NCBI RefSeq assembly: GCF_003201815.1
Contig: NZ_QJKB01000008.1
Coordinates: 1-64,000, forward strand
Source: Undibacterium pigrum
Lineage (GTDB): Bacteria > Pseudomonadota > Gammaproteobacteria > Burkholderiales > Burkholderiaceae_D
Direction: 5' to 3'
DNA: 64,000 nt
Positions 1 to 7,694 of this stretch are shown piece by piece. The translations under genes were made by a program, and so were the position numbers. The notes beneath the pieces were generated by a model. The model saw only the letters and a program-made list of their open reading frames with translations. It ran no database searches and was not told the origin of the DNA. Within the stretch, counting starts at the first letter, position 1; every line of letters starts with the position of its first letter.

Positions 1-66
1 AGAAAGTTGATACATGTCGCTTTTGGGGTTTTGAAATCCGGAAAACCATTCGATGCTAGCTTGCAT
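1..66 (-). CDS. possible N-terminus of a gene running off the left edge
   Basis: On the minus strand an ATG at 66-64 opens a frame that stays open for 22 codons to the window edge (begins MQASIEWFSGF). An in-frame TAG lies ten codons upstream, so this ATG is the natural start. No clear Shine-Dalgarno sequence is visible. I do not recognise the protein, and the fragment is too short to exclude chance. Confidence 0.3.
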   Translation of the reverse strand, partial: MQASIEWFSGFQNPKSDMYQLS

Positions 67-202
67 TTCGCTTGACTGGGATAACAGTATCTACGCGAGC
101 TTCTTCTTTCATTGGCTAATCATGTTCTTCGCTCAAAAAATAAAAATTGGTGTAGGCGTCACAATCGATGCAATGGTAATGGCAGTAAATTCTTTTTTAA
201 TA

Positions 203-556
203 TTAACTCTCTTTATTTTGATTTTTGAGAATTTTCAAGAAGCAGAGAAAGACCAATATGCAGAGCAAGTAGTAGCCCCACGCAAAGTTAGAGTCCCCTC
301 TGCCTATGAGGGACCAGGCATCTTTGACCATAAATACACCGAACAATGCTAATGGAATAAAGAGCCCTATGGCAGCGATAACGAGCCAGTCATAAAGCTT
401 CCCAGCGGCTGCTAGAATGCCGTAAATGAATAAAGCCACAACCATTATCGGAATACCGAATGCTATAGTAAAAGCTCCTGACATATTACTCGCTTGAGCA
501 TACTGAGCGATTCCAAAGGCTGTTACGGCAACAGAAAACTTGATATTTTTATTCAT
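203..556 (-). CDS. small hypothetical inner-membrane protein (117 aa)
   Basis: I do not recognise a family. The N-terminus (MNKNIKFSVAVTAFGIAQYAQA) looks like a weak signal peptide ending in AQA. Three hydrophobic segments follow, at roughly residues 27-50, 57-75 and 92-110, and the tail is lysine-rich. This fits a short protein with two or three membrane passes. The ATG at 556 has no strong ribosome binding site upstream. The region is AT-rich compared with the rest of the window, which is consistent with accessory DNA. The plus-strand frame at 53-352 overlaps it antisense and shows no coding character. Confidence 0.6.
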   Translation of the reverse strand: MNKNIKFSVAVTAFGIAQYAQASNMSGAFTIAFGIPIMVVALFIYGILAAAGKLYDWLVIAAIGLFIPLALFGVFMVKDAWSLIGRGDSNFAWGYYLLCILVFLCFLKILKNQNKES

Positions 557-583
557 GAATGATTCGACCCGTTGTCGATTTTT

Positions 584-709
584 TTAAAGAGTGCTAATTT
601 CAAATTCCTCTTTTGCTTGCTCATAGGTGTCATATAGTTTTTCAGCTCTATGAGCCTGTAAAAATAACTGTGTAAGTTCTCCCGGAACTATTGGTGAGGC
701 TTGATGCGT
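584..709 (-). pseudogene. possible C-terminal gene remnant without a start codon
   Basis: A minus-strand frame opens after an in-frame TGA (712-710) and ends with TAA at 586-584. It would encode about 41 residues ending in EEFEISTL, with an amphipathic, helix-like composition (RAEKLYDTYEQAKEEFE). No ATG, GTG or TTG start exists in the frame. It may therefore be the tail of a decayed or frameshifted gene, or chance. Its stop lies just upstream of the small membrane-protein gene. Confidence 0.25.
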
Positions 710-747
710 TCACCGAATTCTATATCAAAGCGATTGAGCCTGAGTAG

Positions 748-773
748 GTACGATTAGCATAGCGTAATCGTAC
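748..773. repeat. 9-bp inverted repeat (GTACGATTA / TAATCGTAC)
   Basis: Perfect 9-bp arms at 748-756 and 765-773 are separated by 8 bases. It lies in a 349-bp stretch (557-905) with no convincing gene. No T-run follows, so it is more like a small dispersed palindromic repeat than a terminator. Confidence 0.5.
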
Positions 774-799
774 GCATGTTGACTTATAGCAGGCCGCAT

Positions 800-829
800 A
801 GGTGCGATCAGATCTGTGTAGTCGCACCT
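800..829. repeat. 8-bp inverted repeat (AGGTGCGA / TCGCACCT)
   Basis: Arms at 800-807 and 822-829 with a 14-base spacer can form a hairpin downstream of the alkylsulfatase gene. The sequence after it (TATATTA) is only weakly T-rich, so a terminator role is possible but unproven. Nothing else is evident between 830 and 905. Confidence 0.35.
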
Positions 830-905
830 TATATTACATCCAACTGACCACAGAACTCATTGCAGATGTTACCTGAAACTCAGCTTTTAAGTAGAGAGAA
901 AGCAA

Positions 906-2885
906 CTACTTCGTCACAATCGCAAACGTCCCCGGCGCCTTGTCGATCAGTCCAAAGAAGCGCACGAGATCTATTTTGCTGCCATCGACCTTCAAGTCAT
1001 CACTGAACAAAGTATCTTTAACGCCTGCCGTCCCTGCCATCATCTTGATGAAGATAGGCTTGGTCAGCGTCAGTGTGGCATTCGCATCTTTGACTGGTTC
1101 AGCTTTCTTGTGATGCAGTACCGCGTTTTCTATCCATAGTACGTAGGATTCTTTGGTGTCGGTCAGGACAAGATTGAGCTTGTAGTCTTTGCCTTCGGCA
1201 TCCGGGCCGTTGAGGCCGGCGGCCATGGCTTCGAGGAAGCGGTCTATCGGGGTTTGGGCCAGCATTTCTATCATGGCGGCGCGGTTGACGCCTTTGGCGG
1301 GCGGGCCGTTGCGCAGTTCATTGGCGGCGGTCAGGTAGCTGTTGCGCCAGGTGGATGCTTCTGCTGCGTAGCCCATTTGTTCATAGGTGCGGGCCAGTAA
1401 TTCCTTGGCATTCTTGTTTTTGCTGTCGGCAAAAACGACGTGGTTCAGCAGCTCTGCGGTCCAGCGATAATCGCCTTTGTCGAAAGAGCTTTGTGCGGCG
1501 GCGATGGCCTTGTCTGCGCCGCCCAGCAATTCTACATAATGCTTGGCAGATTCCTGTGGTGGCAGGCGATTCAGGTTAGCGGGGTTGCCGTCATAAGCGC
1601 CGAGATAAAACTGGTAAACGGCTTTGACATTATGGCGCAGGTCGCCGTAGTAGCCGCGTGCGCCGAAATAGTTTTCCAGTGATTTGGGCAGTTTGATCTT
1701 GTCGGCGATTTCATAAGGTGTATAACCGGCATTGATGAGGCGCACGGTCTGGTCATGGGTGTATTTGTAAACATCGCGCTGCTTGGTGATGAATTCTGCA
1801 ATGCGTGGTTTGCCCCAGACTGGCCAGTTGTGCTGGCCAAAATAGACTTCGGCATCGGCACTTTGCGCCAGTGCCTGTTCGAGGTAGCTGCCCCAGCGCT
1901 GGGCATCGCGGGCTTTGGCACCGCGCACTGGCAAGAGATTGTGCATGGTTTGCGCGAGTATCTCGGCGCCGGCATAGGCTTTTTTATCGGGGATGCTGAA
2001 GGTCAGTTCTGATGGCGCTTCTGCACCTGGCACATTGTGGAAGACAAAGTTGATGCCATCCAGCGTCAGCTCCTGAGTTTCCTTGATGATGAGCTGGTTG
2101 GGTTCCAGCACGCCTATGCTGCCATAGGCGACGCCTTTGCCCAGGCCGGTGTCGACCAGGCCCTTGGGTGAACGCTCAAGGTCTTTGCCAAACTGGTAGC
2201 CAGAGCGCCTGGCCATGGCTGTACCTACCAGGATGTTTTCGCTGGTGGCTTCTTCCATGAAACCATCGGGGGCGATGACGGGGATTTTTTTGCTTGCCAC
2301 TTCTTCTGGTGTGATGACACCGAGTGCACCGCCAAAATGGTCAGCATGGCTGTGGGTGAAAACCACAGCGACAACAGGCTTGTCACCCAGGTGCTTGCGG
2401 GCAAAGGCAATGGCGCTGGCAGCGCTTTCCTTGGCTGTCAGCGGGTCAACGATGATCCAGCCTGTCTTGCCTTCTATGATGGTCATGTTGGCGATATCAA
2501 AACCACGCAACTGATAAATGCCATCGGTGACTTTGAACAAGCCGATTTGCGCATTCAGTTTGGCATGCCGCCACAGGCTGGGGTTGACGGTGGGCGGGGC
2601 TGCGCCTTCTATGAATTTCCAGGCATCGAAATCGATCAACACTTCACCTGATGGACCCAGAATTTTGCCTTCCGGTTTGGCGATGAGCCCACGCCTGGCA
2701 TCTTCAAAATCCTGCTGGTCATCCAGTGCCAGGCCTTGTGCCATGTCGGCATTGGCCTTGACGGTAGTGGCGGTTGCATCGCCCATGGCAGTGGTGGCAG
2801 GTTTCTGGCTACAGGCGGCCAGCAGCATGGTGGCCATAGTCAGTACAAGAGTTTTTTTCAGGTGCAGGTGTTGAGGTGTTTTCAT
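906..2885 (-). CDS. linear primary alkylsulfatase, SdsA/BDS1 type (MBL-fold lipoprotein)
   Basis: Predicted to hydrolyse primary alkyl sulfates such as dodecyl sulfate to alcohol plus sulfate, outside the cytoplasm. The start carries a lipoprotein signal with lipobox LLAAC (Cys25). The zinc-binding metallo-beta-lactamase motif THSHADH sits at residues 177-183. A helical dimerisation segment follows at about 440-525, then an SCP2-like C-terminal domain at about 530-659 (alkyl-sulfatase C-terminal domain). The 659-aa length is normal for the family. It lies 14 bp downstream of the GMC oxidoreductase on the same strand, so the pair probably forms one operon. That order suggests the alcohol released here is the substrate of the GMC enzyme. 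The family assignment is secure; the actual substrate is inferred. Confidence 0.92.
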   Translation of the reverse strand: MKTPQHLHLKKTLVLTMATMLLAACSQKPATTAMGDATATTVKANADMAQGLALDDQQDFEDARRGLIAKPEGKILGPSGEVLIDFDAWKFIEGAAPPTVNPSLWRHAKLNAQIGLFKVTDGIYQLRGFDIANMTIIEGKTGWIIVDPLTAKESAASAIAFARKHLGDKPVVAVVFTHSHADHFGGALGVITPEEVASKKIPVIAPDGFMEEATSENILVGTAMARRSGYQFGKDLERSPKGLVDTGLGKGVAYGSIGVLEPNQLIIKETQELTLDGINFVFHNVPGAEAPSELTFSIPDKKAYAGAEILAQTMHNLLPVRGAKARDAQRWGSYLEQALAQSADAEVYFGQHNWPVWGKPRIAEFITKQRDVYKYTHDQTVRLINAGYTPYEIADKIKLPKSLENYFGARGYYGDLRHNVKAVYQFYLGAYDGNPANLNRLPPQESAKHYVELLGGADKAIAAAQSSFDKGDYRWTAELLNHVVFADSKNKNAKELLARTYEQMGYAAEASTWRNSYLTAANELRNGPPAKGVNRAAMIEMLAQTPIDRFLEAMAAGLNGPDAEGKDYKLNLVLTDTKESYVLWIENAVLHHKKAEPVKDANATLTLTKPIFIKMMAGTAGVKDTLFSDDLKVDGSKIDLVRFFGLIDKAPGTFAIVTK

Positions 2886-2899
2886 ATCGTCTCCGGTTT

Positions 2900-4519
2900 T
2901 TATACGTTATCGGCTTTGATCATGTCGACTGCTTTTTCTGCAATCATGATAGTCGGTGCATTGGTATTGCCACCTATCAGTGTGGGCATGATGGAGGCAT
3001 CGACCACGCGCAAGCCTTGCATGCCGATGACGCGCAAACGCTCATCGACGACTGCCATGGCGTCTGTGGTCTGGCCCATCTTGCACGTGCCTACCGGGTG
3101 GTACTGGGTATCTGCCCTTTGCCTGATGTCTTGCTGCAAGCCTGCCACATCATCTGCCCTGGTGGGGTAGAGCATGTCGCCGCGCATGTGATCGAATACG
3201 CTGGATGCAAATAGCTTATGCTGGAATTGCGCGCCGCGCACCAGTAAATCGAGATCGCGCTCGTCGCTCAAAAAGCGCGGGTCTATGACGGGGGCTGCAT
3301 GCGGGTCCTTGCTGGCCAGGCTGACCGTGCCATGACTGTGTGGTCGCAAAACATCGATGTGGCTGGAGATGCCATGACCTAGATGCGGTTTGCGTGCATG
3401 GTCATCAACCAGGGCAATGACGAAGACGATTTGCAGGTCAGGCACAGTCAGGCTGGGGTCGGATCGCAGAAACGCACCGGCCTCGGCATAGGTGCTGGTG
3501 ACCATGCCTGTGCGGTGTTGCCGCCACTCCCACATGGCCTTGCTCATTTTTGTCATGCCTGTCAGCGACAGGCCAAAGGTGGCGTTTTTGGCGGCGCTGC
3601 CTTTGCTGCGCCAGCTTTGTACATAGTCGATATGGTCTTGCAAGTTCTTGCCTACTCCCGGCAAATCATGTACGGGCTTGATGTCCAGCTTTTGCAATTC
3701 ACTGGCCTGGCCTATGCCGGACAAGAGCAGTAACTGAGGTGAACCAAAGGCACCGCCAGACAAGATGACTTCGCGGCGGGCGCGTATTTGTTTCAGCTCG
3801 CCAGCCTGATGGTATTCGATACCGACAGCGCGCTTACCCTCAAACAGGATGCGGGCAGCGACGGCATGAGTGATGACTTGCAGATTGGATCTGGACAGAT
3901 TCGGTGTCAAATAAGCCTTGGCAGCACTGCATCGTTCGCCATTTTTATGGGTGACCTGGTAGAAGAAAGCACCTTCCTGCTGCTCACCATTGTAGTCAGG
4001 CGTGTGAGGTAAACCGCATTCGCCAGCAGCCTGGATGAACAGGTGATTGATCTCGCTCTGATGGCGCGGGTAGCAGACATTCAGCGGGCCGCCCTGGCCG
4101 TGGTAGCTATTTTGTATATCTTCATTATGTTCGGCGCGTTTGAAGTAGGGCAGCACTTCATCATAGGCCCAGCCTGTATTGCCCAGTGCAGCCCAGTGGT
4201 CATAATCCCAACGGTGGCCACGTACGTAAAGCATGGCATTGATGGAGCTGGAGCCACCCAGGGTCTTGCCACGTGGCTGATAGCCGCAGCGGCCATTCAA
4301 GCCAGCCTGGGGCACGGTCTGGTAGCCATAATTATGGTATTTGGTCGGTACGATGGCGGCCACGCCTGCAGGCGCATGGATTAGCACGCTCTTGTCCGGG
4401 CCGCCTGCTTCCAGCAAGGCCAGGCTGATGCCGGGATCTTCCGTCAGCCGGGCTGCGAGTACGCAACCGGCTGAGCCACTGCCTACGACGATGTAGTCGA
4501 ATTGTTTGATATCCGGCAT
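2900..4519 (-). CDS. GMC-family FAD alcohol dehydrogenase/oxidase
   Basis: Flavoprotein of the glucose-methanol-choline family, predicted to oxidise an alcohol to an aldehyde. The ADP-binding motif GSGSAG is at residues 13-18, followed by the GMC signature [19 protein letters not shown]. Near the C-terminus come the catalytic-His segment [10 protein letters not shown] and the Asn-containing segment [15 protein letters not shown] start at the ATG at 4519 because AGGAG lies 8 nt upstream. An upstream in-frame ATG at 4675 would read through an inverted-repeat element and add 52 unrelated residues. The resulting 539 aa is typical. Choline dehydrogenase and PEG dehydrogenase belong to the same family, so the substrate is open. 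Its position upstream of the alkylsulfatase suggests fatty or ether alcohols. Confidence 0.9.
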   Translation of the reverse strand: MPDIKQFDYIVVGSGSAGCVLAARLTEDPGISLALLEAGGPDKSVLIHAPAGVAAIVPTKYHNYGYQTVPQAGLNGRCGYQPRGKTLGGSSSINAMLYVRGHRWDYDHWAALGNTGWAYDEVLPYFKRAEHNEDIQNSYHGQGGPLNVCYPRHQSEINHLFIQAAGECGLPHTPDYNGEQQEGAFFYQVTHKNGERCSAAKAYLTPNLSRSNLQVITHAVAARILFEGKRAVGIEYHQAGELKQIRARREVILSGGAFGSPQLLLLSGIGQASELQKLDIKPVHDLPGVGKNLQDHIDYVQSWRSKGSAAKNATFGLSLTGMTKMSKAMWEWRQHRTGMVTSTYAEAGAFLRSDPSLTVPDLQIVFVIALVDDHARKPHLGHGISSHIDVLRPHSHGTVSLASKDPHAAPVIDPRFLSDERDLDLLVRGAQFQHKLFASSVFDHMRGDMLYPTRADDVAGLQQDIRQRADTQYHPVGTCKMGQTTDAMAVVDERLRVIGMQGLRVVDASIMPTLIGGNTNAPTIMIAEKAVDMIKADNV

Positions 4520-4537
4520 GTCTTTGTCTCCTGATTT

Positions 4538-4642
4538 ATAGGACTGACGCAAAACCGCCCCAGCTGCGTTGCAGCGCCTAGCCGTACTAAAGTACTGTCT
4601 TCGTCGCTGCGTCTTGCTGGGACAATTTTGCGTCAGTCCTAT
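4538..4642. repeat. MITE-like element with perfect 17-bp terminal inverted repeats
   Basis: The ends 4538-4554 (ATAGGACTGACGCAAAA) and 4626-4642 are perfect reverse complements. The symmetry continues imperfectly inward around CCCAGC/GCTGGG. The 105-bp unit holds no gene and has GTACTAAAGTAC near its centre. It sits in the divergent promoter region between the GMC gene and the LysR gene, where it could supply or disturb promoter elements. I see no target-site duplication. Confidence 0.75.
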
Positions 4643-4678
4643 TTGAGTGTATGAGGCTAATTTTTTGGTGTCCAATGC

Positions 4679-4694
4679 ATTCTTGGGCTAGAAT
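4679..4694. promoter_or_regulatory. putative LysR-type operator (ATTCT-N6-AGAAT)
   Basis: A perfect 5-bp dyad, ATTCTTGGGCTAGAAT, contains the T-N11-A core typical of LysR boxes. It lies between the divergent LysR and GMC genes. Copies of CAATGCA flank it (around 4673, 4695 and 4704). Binding by the adjacent LysR protein is inferred from position. Confidence 0.45.
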
Positions 4695-4757
4695 CAATGC
4701 AGTCAATGCATGGGTTTGTGGTGGTTTTTACATGCTTTAATGGCAGGAAGGGATACC

Positions 4758-5669
4758 GTGGAATTGAAACGTCTGAGGCACGTCGTTGCCGTGGCAGATG
4801 AAAAGAACTTTGCCCGGGCGGCAGAGCGCGTGCATTTGTCGCAATCTGCCCTGAGTCGCAGCATACAGGCGGCGGAAACCGAGCTGGGTGTGCAATTGTT
4901 TGACCGTGGCACGACAGAGGTGACGGCGACCCCTGCCGGTAATTTTTTCATAGAACGCGCCCGCAAGCTTTTGTTTGACAGCCGCTGCCTGCAAAGAGAT
5001 ATAGAGTTGTACCGCAGCAAGCAGATAGGTGACCTGGCCATAGGCGTGGGGCCTTTTCCTGCGGCGACACTGTTACCCATGCTGATGCCTGAATTGCGGC
5101 AGCACTTTGCGGGTGTCAACTTGCGTGTCGAAGTCAATAACTGGGAATATCTGGCAGAACATTTGCGCAATGAAGAACTGGATTTCTTTGTGGCAGATAC
5201 CCGTGACCTCCCGCCCGGCCAGGACCTGGACATCAACTTGCTGGCACGCCAGCGCGGTGGCTTTTTTGTGCGCGCTCATCATCCTTTATTGAGCAAGTCG
5301 CGCAGGCTGCCTGCCGATATTTTGCAATATGGCCTGGCATCGGTACGCTTGCCGCAAGCCATACGCAAGGCCCTGGCGCAATTGCTGGGTTTGCCTGCCA
5401 ATGCCAGCTTGCCCATCGCGCTGGAATGCGATGATGTGCTGACACTCAAACGTGCAGCCCTGGAATCTGACACCATACTGGCCGCCATCAATGCTGCCGT
5501 GGCAGATGAAATCCAGCGCGGGCAAATTGTGCCGCTGGTGATAGAGGGCATACCGACCATGCATTCAGAATTGGGCATCGTTTCTTTGCGGGGCCGCAGC
5601 CATTCGCCAGTGGCGCAGTTTGTGATAGGCAGGTTCAAAGAACTGGCGGACCTGCATGCGCAGCAGTAG
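4758..5669 (+). CDS. LysR-family transcriptional regulator
   Basis: The N-terminal winged helix-turn-helix reads LKRLRHVVAVADEKNFARAA followed by LSQSALSRSIQ, the standard LysR pattern. A periplasmic-binding-protein-like effector domain fills the rest. I prefer the GTG at 4758, with GGAAGGG five bases upstream, giving 303 aa and starting at the usual place just before ELKRLRH. The ATGs at 4710 and 4740 lack a ribosome binding site and add an atypical N-terminus. It is divergent from the GMC/alkylsulfatase pair, so it probably controls them. It converges tightly with the hydrolase at 5676, with only a few bases between stops. Confidence 0.88.
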   Translation: MELKRLRHVVAVADEKNFARAAERVHLSQSALSRSIQAAETELGVQLFDRGTTEVTATPAGNFFIERARKLLFDSRCLQRDIELYRSKQIGDLAIGVGPFPAATLLPMLMPELRQHFAGVNLRVEVNNWEYLAEHLRNEELDFFVADTRDLPPGQDLDINLLARQRGGFFVRAHHPLLSKSRRLPADILQYGLASVRLPQAIRKALAQLLGLPANASLPIALECDDVLTLKRAALESDTILAAINAAVADEIQRGQIVPLVIEGIPTMHSELGIVSLRGRSHSPVAQFVIGRFKELADLHAQQ

Positions 5670-5675
5670 AAGCCA

Positions 5676-6593
5676 CTAACCGCCAGTCTGTTGCACAAAC
5701 CTGACTATCGCCGCTGCGACTTCTTCGCCTTTGTCTTCCTGTAAAAAATGTCCGGCATTGCGGGTAATCGCATGCGGCTGGCCTTGTGCGCCGGGCACCA
5801 GGTCCATCCAGGCTTTGTAGCCGCCGCGAGTGACCGGGTCGCGGTTGCTGAACAGGGTCAGGAAGGGTTTGTCCCAGCGTTTGAATACATCCCATGCGTG
5901 CTCATTGCGTTGCCGTTCAGGGTCATCTGGCGTGGTTGGTACAAAGCCGGGGAAGAGACGGGCAGCGATGCGGTAGGTGCGATCAGGGAAGGGCGCATCA
6001 TAGGCGGCGATTTCTGCCTTGCTTAAACCATGCACACAACCACTTTTGACGATACGGCCTATGGGGAACCAGGGGCTGTAACGTGAAAATGCCCGCCAGA
6101 TTTTAAATGCCTTGGGTACGGTCATCGTACCGGTAGGCAGGGCACCATTGGCCAGTACGATGCGCGCAAAACGCTCGGGTTCTTCTGCTGCCATGCGCAG
6201 GCCGATGAGAGAACCCCAGTCCTGGCAAAACAGGGTCAGGCCGCGCAAGTCATTGGCAAGCAGCCAGGCTTTCATCCACGACACATGATTGAGGTAGGAA
6301 TAATCTTTCCTGTTTGCCGGCTTGTCCGAACGGCCAAAGCCAACCAGGTCGGGCGCAATGACGCGAAAGCCCGCTGCCAGCAAGACCGGGATCATCTTGC
6401 GGTATAAATAAGACCAGGTTGGCTCGCCATGCATGAGCAGGATGGGCGTGGCATCACGCGGGCCTTCATCTATGCAGGCGATGCGCAGGCCACCTATCTC
6501 GCTATAACGTGGCTGGTAAGGGAAGTCAGTGATATGGGAAAATCTGTGCTCGGGGGTGCGCAAGAATTTTTCTACGACAGGTAGTGCTGACAT
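5676..6593 (-). CDS. haloalkane dehalogenase-like alpha/beta hydrolase
   Basis: An alpha/beta-hydrolase of 305 aa with the haloalkane dehalogenase pattern. The HGEPTWSYLYR oxyanion loop spans residues 55-65 and the nucleophile elbow CQDWGS has Asp125 followed by Trp126, the halide-stabilising Trp of this family. The probable acid is Asp252 (SNRDPVTRGG) and the base His282 (GHFLQED). The layout resembles subfamily HLD-I (DhlA-like). Aspartate as nucleophile excludes ordinary esterases, but dehalogenase-like enzymes with other substrates exist. It is the last gene of the channel-DSBA-sulfatase-MBL operon, 24 bp after the MBL gene. Whether a halogenated substrate is really used here is inference. 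Confidence 0.85.
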   Translation of the reverse strand: MSALPVVEKFLRTPEHRFSHITDFPYQPRYSEIGGLRIACIDEGPRDATPILLMHGEPTWSYLYRKMIPVLLAAGFRVIAPDLVGFGRSDKPANRKDYSYLNHVSWMKAWLLANDLRGLTLFCQDWGSLIGLRMAAEEPERFARIVLANGALPTGTMTVPKAFKIWRAFSRYSPWFPIGRIVKSGCVHGLSKAEIAAYDAPFPDRTYRIAARLFPGFVPTTPDDPERQRNEHAWDVFKRWDKPFLTLFSNRDPVTRGGYKAWMDLVPGAQGQPHAITRNAGHFLQEDKGEEVAAAIVRFVQQTGG

Positions 6594-6617
6594 GCTGAAC
6601 CTCAGTGATGAAAACGA

Positions 6618-7694
6618 TTAGAAGCGTTTGCTGAAAACAATCTGTTTGCTATTCACGGGCATGCTGACAAAATCGCCATCAACACCAACCCTGATTTTGC
6701 CTTGATAGATATTGCCAGCATCCCCCAGAAAAGCTGCTTCCATCCCTGGCAGGGGCAAGGGTGGGGCGATATGGTTCAATAGCAATGCACCCACTTTGGC
6801 ATCTCGCGCAATTTCAGCGGCTTGTTCAGGTGTGGTGTGATAATTGGTGATGTCATTGAAGATTTTTTTCAGATGGGCCTTGCCCGCCTTGTCAGCAGCC
6901 TTTTCCAGCAACTTGGTGAGCGGGATGGACAGTGCTTCATGCAGCAGCAAATCCACATCCCTGGCCTGGGCTTGCACAACCGCTGATTTGACAGTGTCAC
7001 CACTGATGAGCAGGCTGCGGCCCTTGTAGTTGATGCGGTAGCCAACGGCAGGGTGGATGGGGCCATGTTCAACCGTGAAGGCGGCGATTTCCAGATCGGC
7101 ATCCTTGAGCAGTGTCAGGCTGCCTTGCGCCAGTGGCGTAAAACTTTTGACCACACCACCAAAACCACCAGGCGGCATGGTGGCTTCACCATGATGGGCT
7201 ACACGGTAGCCCTGGTCCAGTTTATAGGCTTGTATGATGCCCTGTACCACAGTCTCAAGACCGGTGGGGCCATAGACTGGAACCGGGTTCTGGTTGCTGG
7301 CAGATACCCAGCGCTGCAATAAAAATTCACCCATGCCATCGATATGGTCAGAATGAAAATGGGTAATGAATACTGCATCAATTTGCCCAGCACTAAAACC
7401 CATCTTGCCCAGATTGCGTACCGTGCCGCTGCCCAGGTCAAAGATGAACTGACGTTGTCCGGCAATCACCAGGGTACAGGGGCCGGAACGTTTATCGTCT
7501 GGGAAAGGGGAGCCCGCACCGCATACGCCCACATGCAAGCCATCAGGCAATTCTGCCAGCGGATTGGCGCTCAGGCGCTGGGCTATCATCCTCTCGGCTA
7601 TCGCCAGGCTGATGGGCGTGCGCAGCAAGTACAGGCCCAAAACCAGCAAGAGCAGGATAGCCAGTGTGATGATAAAAAAACGCTGGCTTTTCAT
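6618..7694 (-). CDS. membrane-anchored metallo-beta-lactamase-fold hydrolase (RNase Z/arylsulfatase-like)
   Basis: A 358-aa protein with an N-terminal membrane anchor (about residues 6-24) and an exported MBL domain. The metal site THFHSDH is at residues 111-117, preceded by the FDLGSGT segment seen in RNase-Z-like MBL proteins. Later metal ligands probably lie in VEHGPIHP, SGDTV and LLNHIAPP. This subfamily includes MBL arylsulfatases and phosphodiesterases. An extracytoplasmic location and overlap with a sulfatase gene (ATGA, 4 bp) favour an ester hydrolase over an RNase. The precise substrate is unknown. Confidence 0.8.
   Translation of the reverse strand: MKSQRFFIITLAILLLLVLGLYLLRTPISLAIAERMIAQRLSANPLAELPDGLHVGVCGAGSPFPDDKRSGPCTLVIAGQRQFIFDLGSGTVRNLGKMGFSAGQIDAVFITHFHSDHIDGMGEFLLQRWVSASNQNPVPVYGPTGLETVVQGIIQAYKLDQGYRVAHHGEATMPPGGFGGVVKSFTPLAQGSLTLLKDADLEIAAFTVEHGPIHPAVGYRINYKGRSLLISGDTVKSAVVQAQARDVDLLLHEALSIPLTKLLEKAADKAGKAHLKKIFNDITNYHTTPEQAAEIARDAKVGALLLNHIAPPLPLPGMEAAFLGDAGNIYQGKIRVGVDGDFVSMPVNSKQIVFSKRF

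Noticed and set aside
53..352. 99-aa plus-strand reading frame
   Set aside because: It overlaps the small membrane-protein gene antisense, has no ribosome binding site and shows no protein-like pattern.
4519..4675. 52-residue N-terminal extension of the GMC oxidoreductase
   Set aside because: It would be translated from the inverted-repeat element; a good ribosome binding site precedes the ATG at 4519.
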